Shown one piece after another: positions 7,727 through 8,330 of a DNA stretch of 8,330 nucleotides. Under the pieces are notes generated by a model. That model saw only the letters and a list, made by a program, of their open reading frames with translations. It was not told the origin of the DNA and did not search any database. This DNA comes from UBA11524 sp045132495. GTDB taxonomy: Bacteria; Bacillota; Clostridia; Christensenellales; Aristaeellaceae. Both the position numbers and the translations under genes were made by a program. The stretch spans positions 1 to 8,330 of the forward strand of contig JBGUSK010000025.1 in the NCBI GenBank assembly GCA_045132495.1, written 5' to 3'. Within the stretch, counting starts at the first letter, position 1. Each line of letters begins with the position of its first letter.

Positions 7727-7735
7727 GTGAACGCG

Positions 7736-8330
7736 GTGGCTGCAACTGCGCCGCGTACGAAGGACAAAAAGCCACGCAGGCTCCGGAAGAAACTGATGCT
7801 GCTTCTGCTGCTCCTGGCGGTGACGGGCGTATCCGTCAGCCATGGTGCATACAATACACAAGCCGCTACGGCGGAAGAGGAGGCCCCCATGAATATCCGC
7901 AAAGGCCGGACAGTCATGTACATCATGGATTCCCACAACATGCAGCTTCGCGATGAAGACGCCCATGCCCTTGATCAGCTGAACTATTCCTTCGCTCTCA
8001 TCAAGGATGGACGGGCTGACGGGTCTCACTGGATGGGTCTGAAGCAGGTGCAGTCCTTCCTGAAGAAGCATCCGCATATTGATGGTGTGGTGTCCGTTGG
8101 CGGCTGGGGCGCGGACGGCTTCTCCGACGCCTGCCTGACGGAAGAGGGCCGTAATATCCTGGCGGACAGTCTGCTGAAGTTGATGGATGACTGCGGCTTT
8201 GTGGGCATCGACGTGGACTGGGAATACCCCGGCGTTCCCGGCACCGGGATTGTCTCCCGCGAGGAGGATGTGGAAAATTGGTATGCGTTTCTGACAATCC
8301 TGCGGGAGGGCCTTGATGAACGCGAAGTCC
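7736..8330 (+). CDS. Exported glycoside hydrolase family 18 protein (3' end outside the window)
   Basis: The first 198 codons of a GH18 (chitinase-like) protein are present; the frame is open to the window's right edge. A basic n-region (KDKKPRRLRKK, 9-19) and a Leu-rich core (20-29) form a signal peptide or signal anchor. The TIM barrel begins near residue 57. SVGGWGADGFS (120-130) matches the GH18 SxGG strand, and GIDVDWEYP (157-165) is the active-site strand, with Glu163 as expected acid catalyst and Asp159 and Asp161 beside it. The first Asp of the usual DxxDxDxE signature is Val156. The start is GTG at 7736, 8 nt after GGAGG; the in-frame ATG at 7721 has no ribosome binding site. Chitinase, peptidoglycan- or glycan-acting glycosidase are all possible. 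Confidence 0.88.
   Translation, partial: MAATAPRTKDKKPRRLRKKLMLLLLLLAVTGVSVSHGAYNTQAATAEEEAPMNIRKGRTVMYIMDSHNMQLRDEDAHALDQLNYSFALIKDGRADGSHWMGLKQVQSFLKKHPHIDGVVSVGGWGADGFSDACLTEEGRNILADSLLKLMDDCGFVGIDVDWEYPGVPGTGIVSREEDVENWYAFLTILREGLDEREV

Noticed and set aside
7721..7735. ATG at 7721 as the GH18 start.
   Set aside because: It is in frame but preceded by CCCCC with no SD; its own sequence supplies the GGAGG for the GTG at 7736.
7522..8297. Several minus-strand open frames across the right end.
   Set aside because: They oppose the GH18 gene, whose SxGG and DVDWEYP motifs establish the plus strand as coding.

Overview
The window looks like a piece of chromosome from a GC-rich member of the Clostridia (Bacillota), probably a gut or rumen anaerobe. 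The evidence is a perfect CIRCE operator on groESL, strong AGGAGG-type ribosome binding sites, a BspA-like LRR/caspase secreted protein, and a phosphoribosyltransferase-like protein of a type I associate with Clostridia. The taxonomic call is inference. I see no rRNA, tRNA, CRISPR array, insertion sequence or phage gene.

Layout, left to right. (1) 1-2210: heat-shock operon groES-groEL on the minus strand, with sigma-A promoter, CIRCE operator, and two hairpins downstream of groEL that read as minus-strand terminators. (2) 2297-3393: divergent mutY (A/G-specific adenine glycosylase) on the plus strand. (3) 3390-4151: a phosphoribosyltransferase-fold protein on the plus strand; its own promoter overlaps the mutY stop codon and a strong terminator follows. 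(4) 4164-5943: a convergent, stand-alone minus-strand gene for a secreted protein with signal peptide, LRR_5 repeats, a PKD-like domain, a C14 (metacaspase-like) peptidase domain and a canonical EF-hand loop. (5) 5974-7601: minus-strand operon of a uridine kinase (udk) followed by a DUF362 protein, with promoter and terminator. (6) 7657-8330: divergent plus-strand gene for an exported GH18 glycosidase, cut by the window's right edge. Its Shine-Dalgarno sequence lies inside a leader hairpin.

The genes are mostly independent transcription units: protein folding (groESL), base-excision repair (mutY), nucleotide salvage (udk, perhaps the PRT-like protein), and two exported proteins (caspase-like protein, GH18). 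No single multi-gene defence or biosynthetic system is visible. The most unusual items are the secreted, possibly calcium-binding caspase-like protein, the PRT-like protein lacking the acidic pair of its PRPP loop, and the SD-occluding leader hairpin of the GH18 gene.
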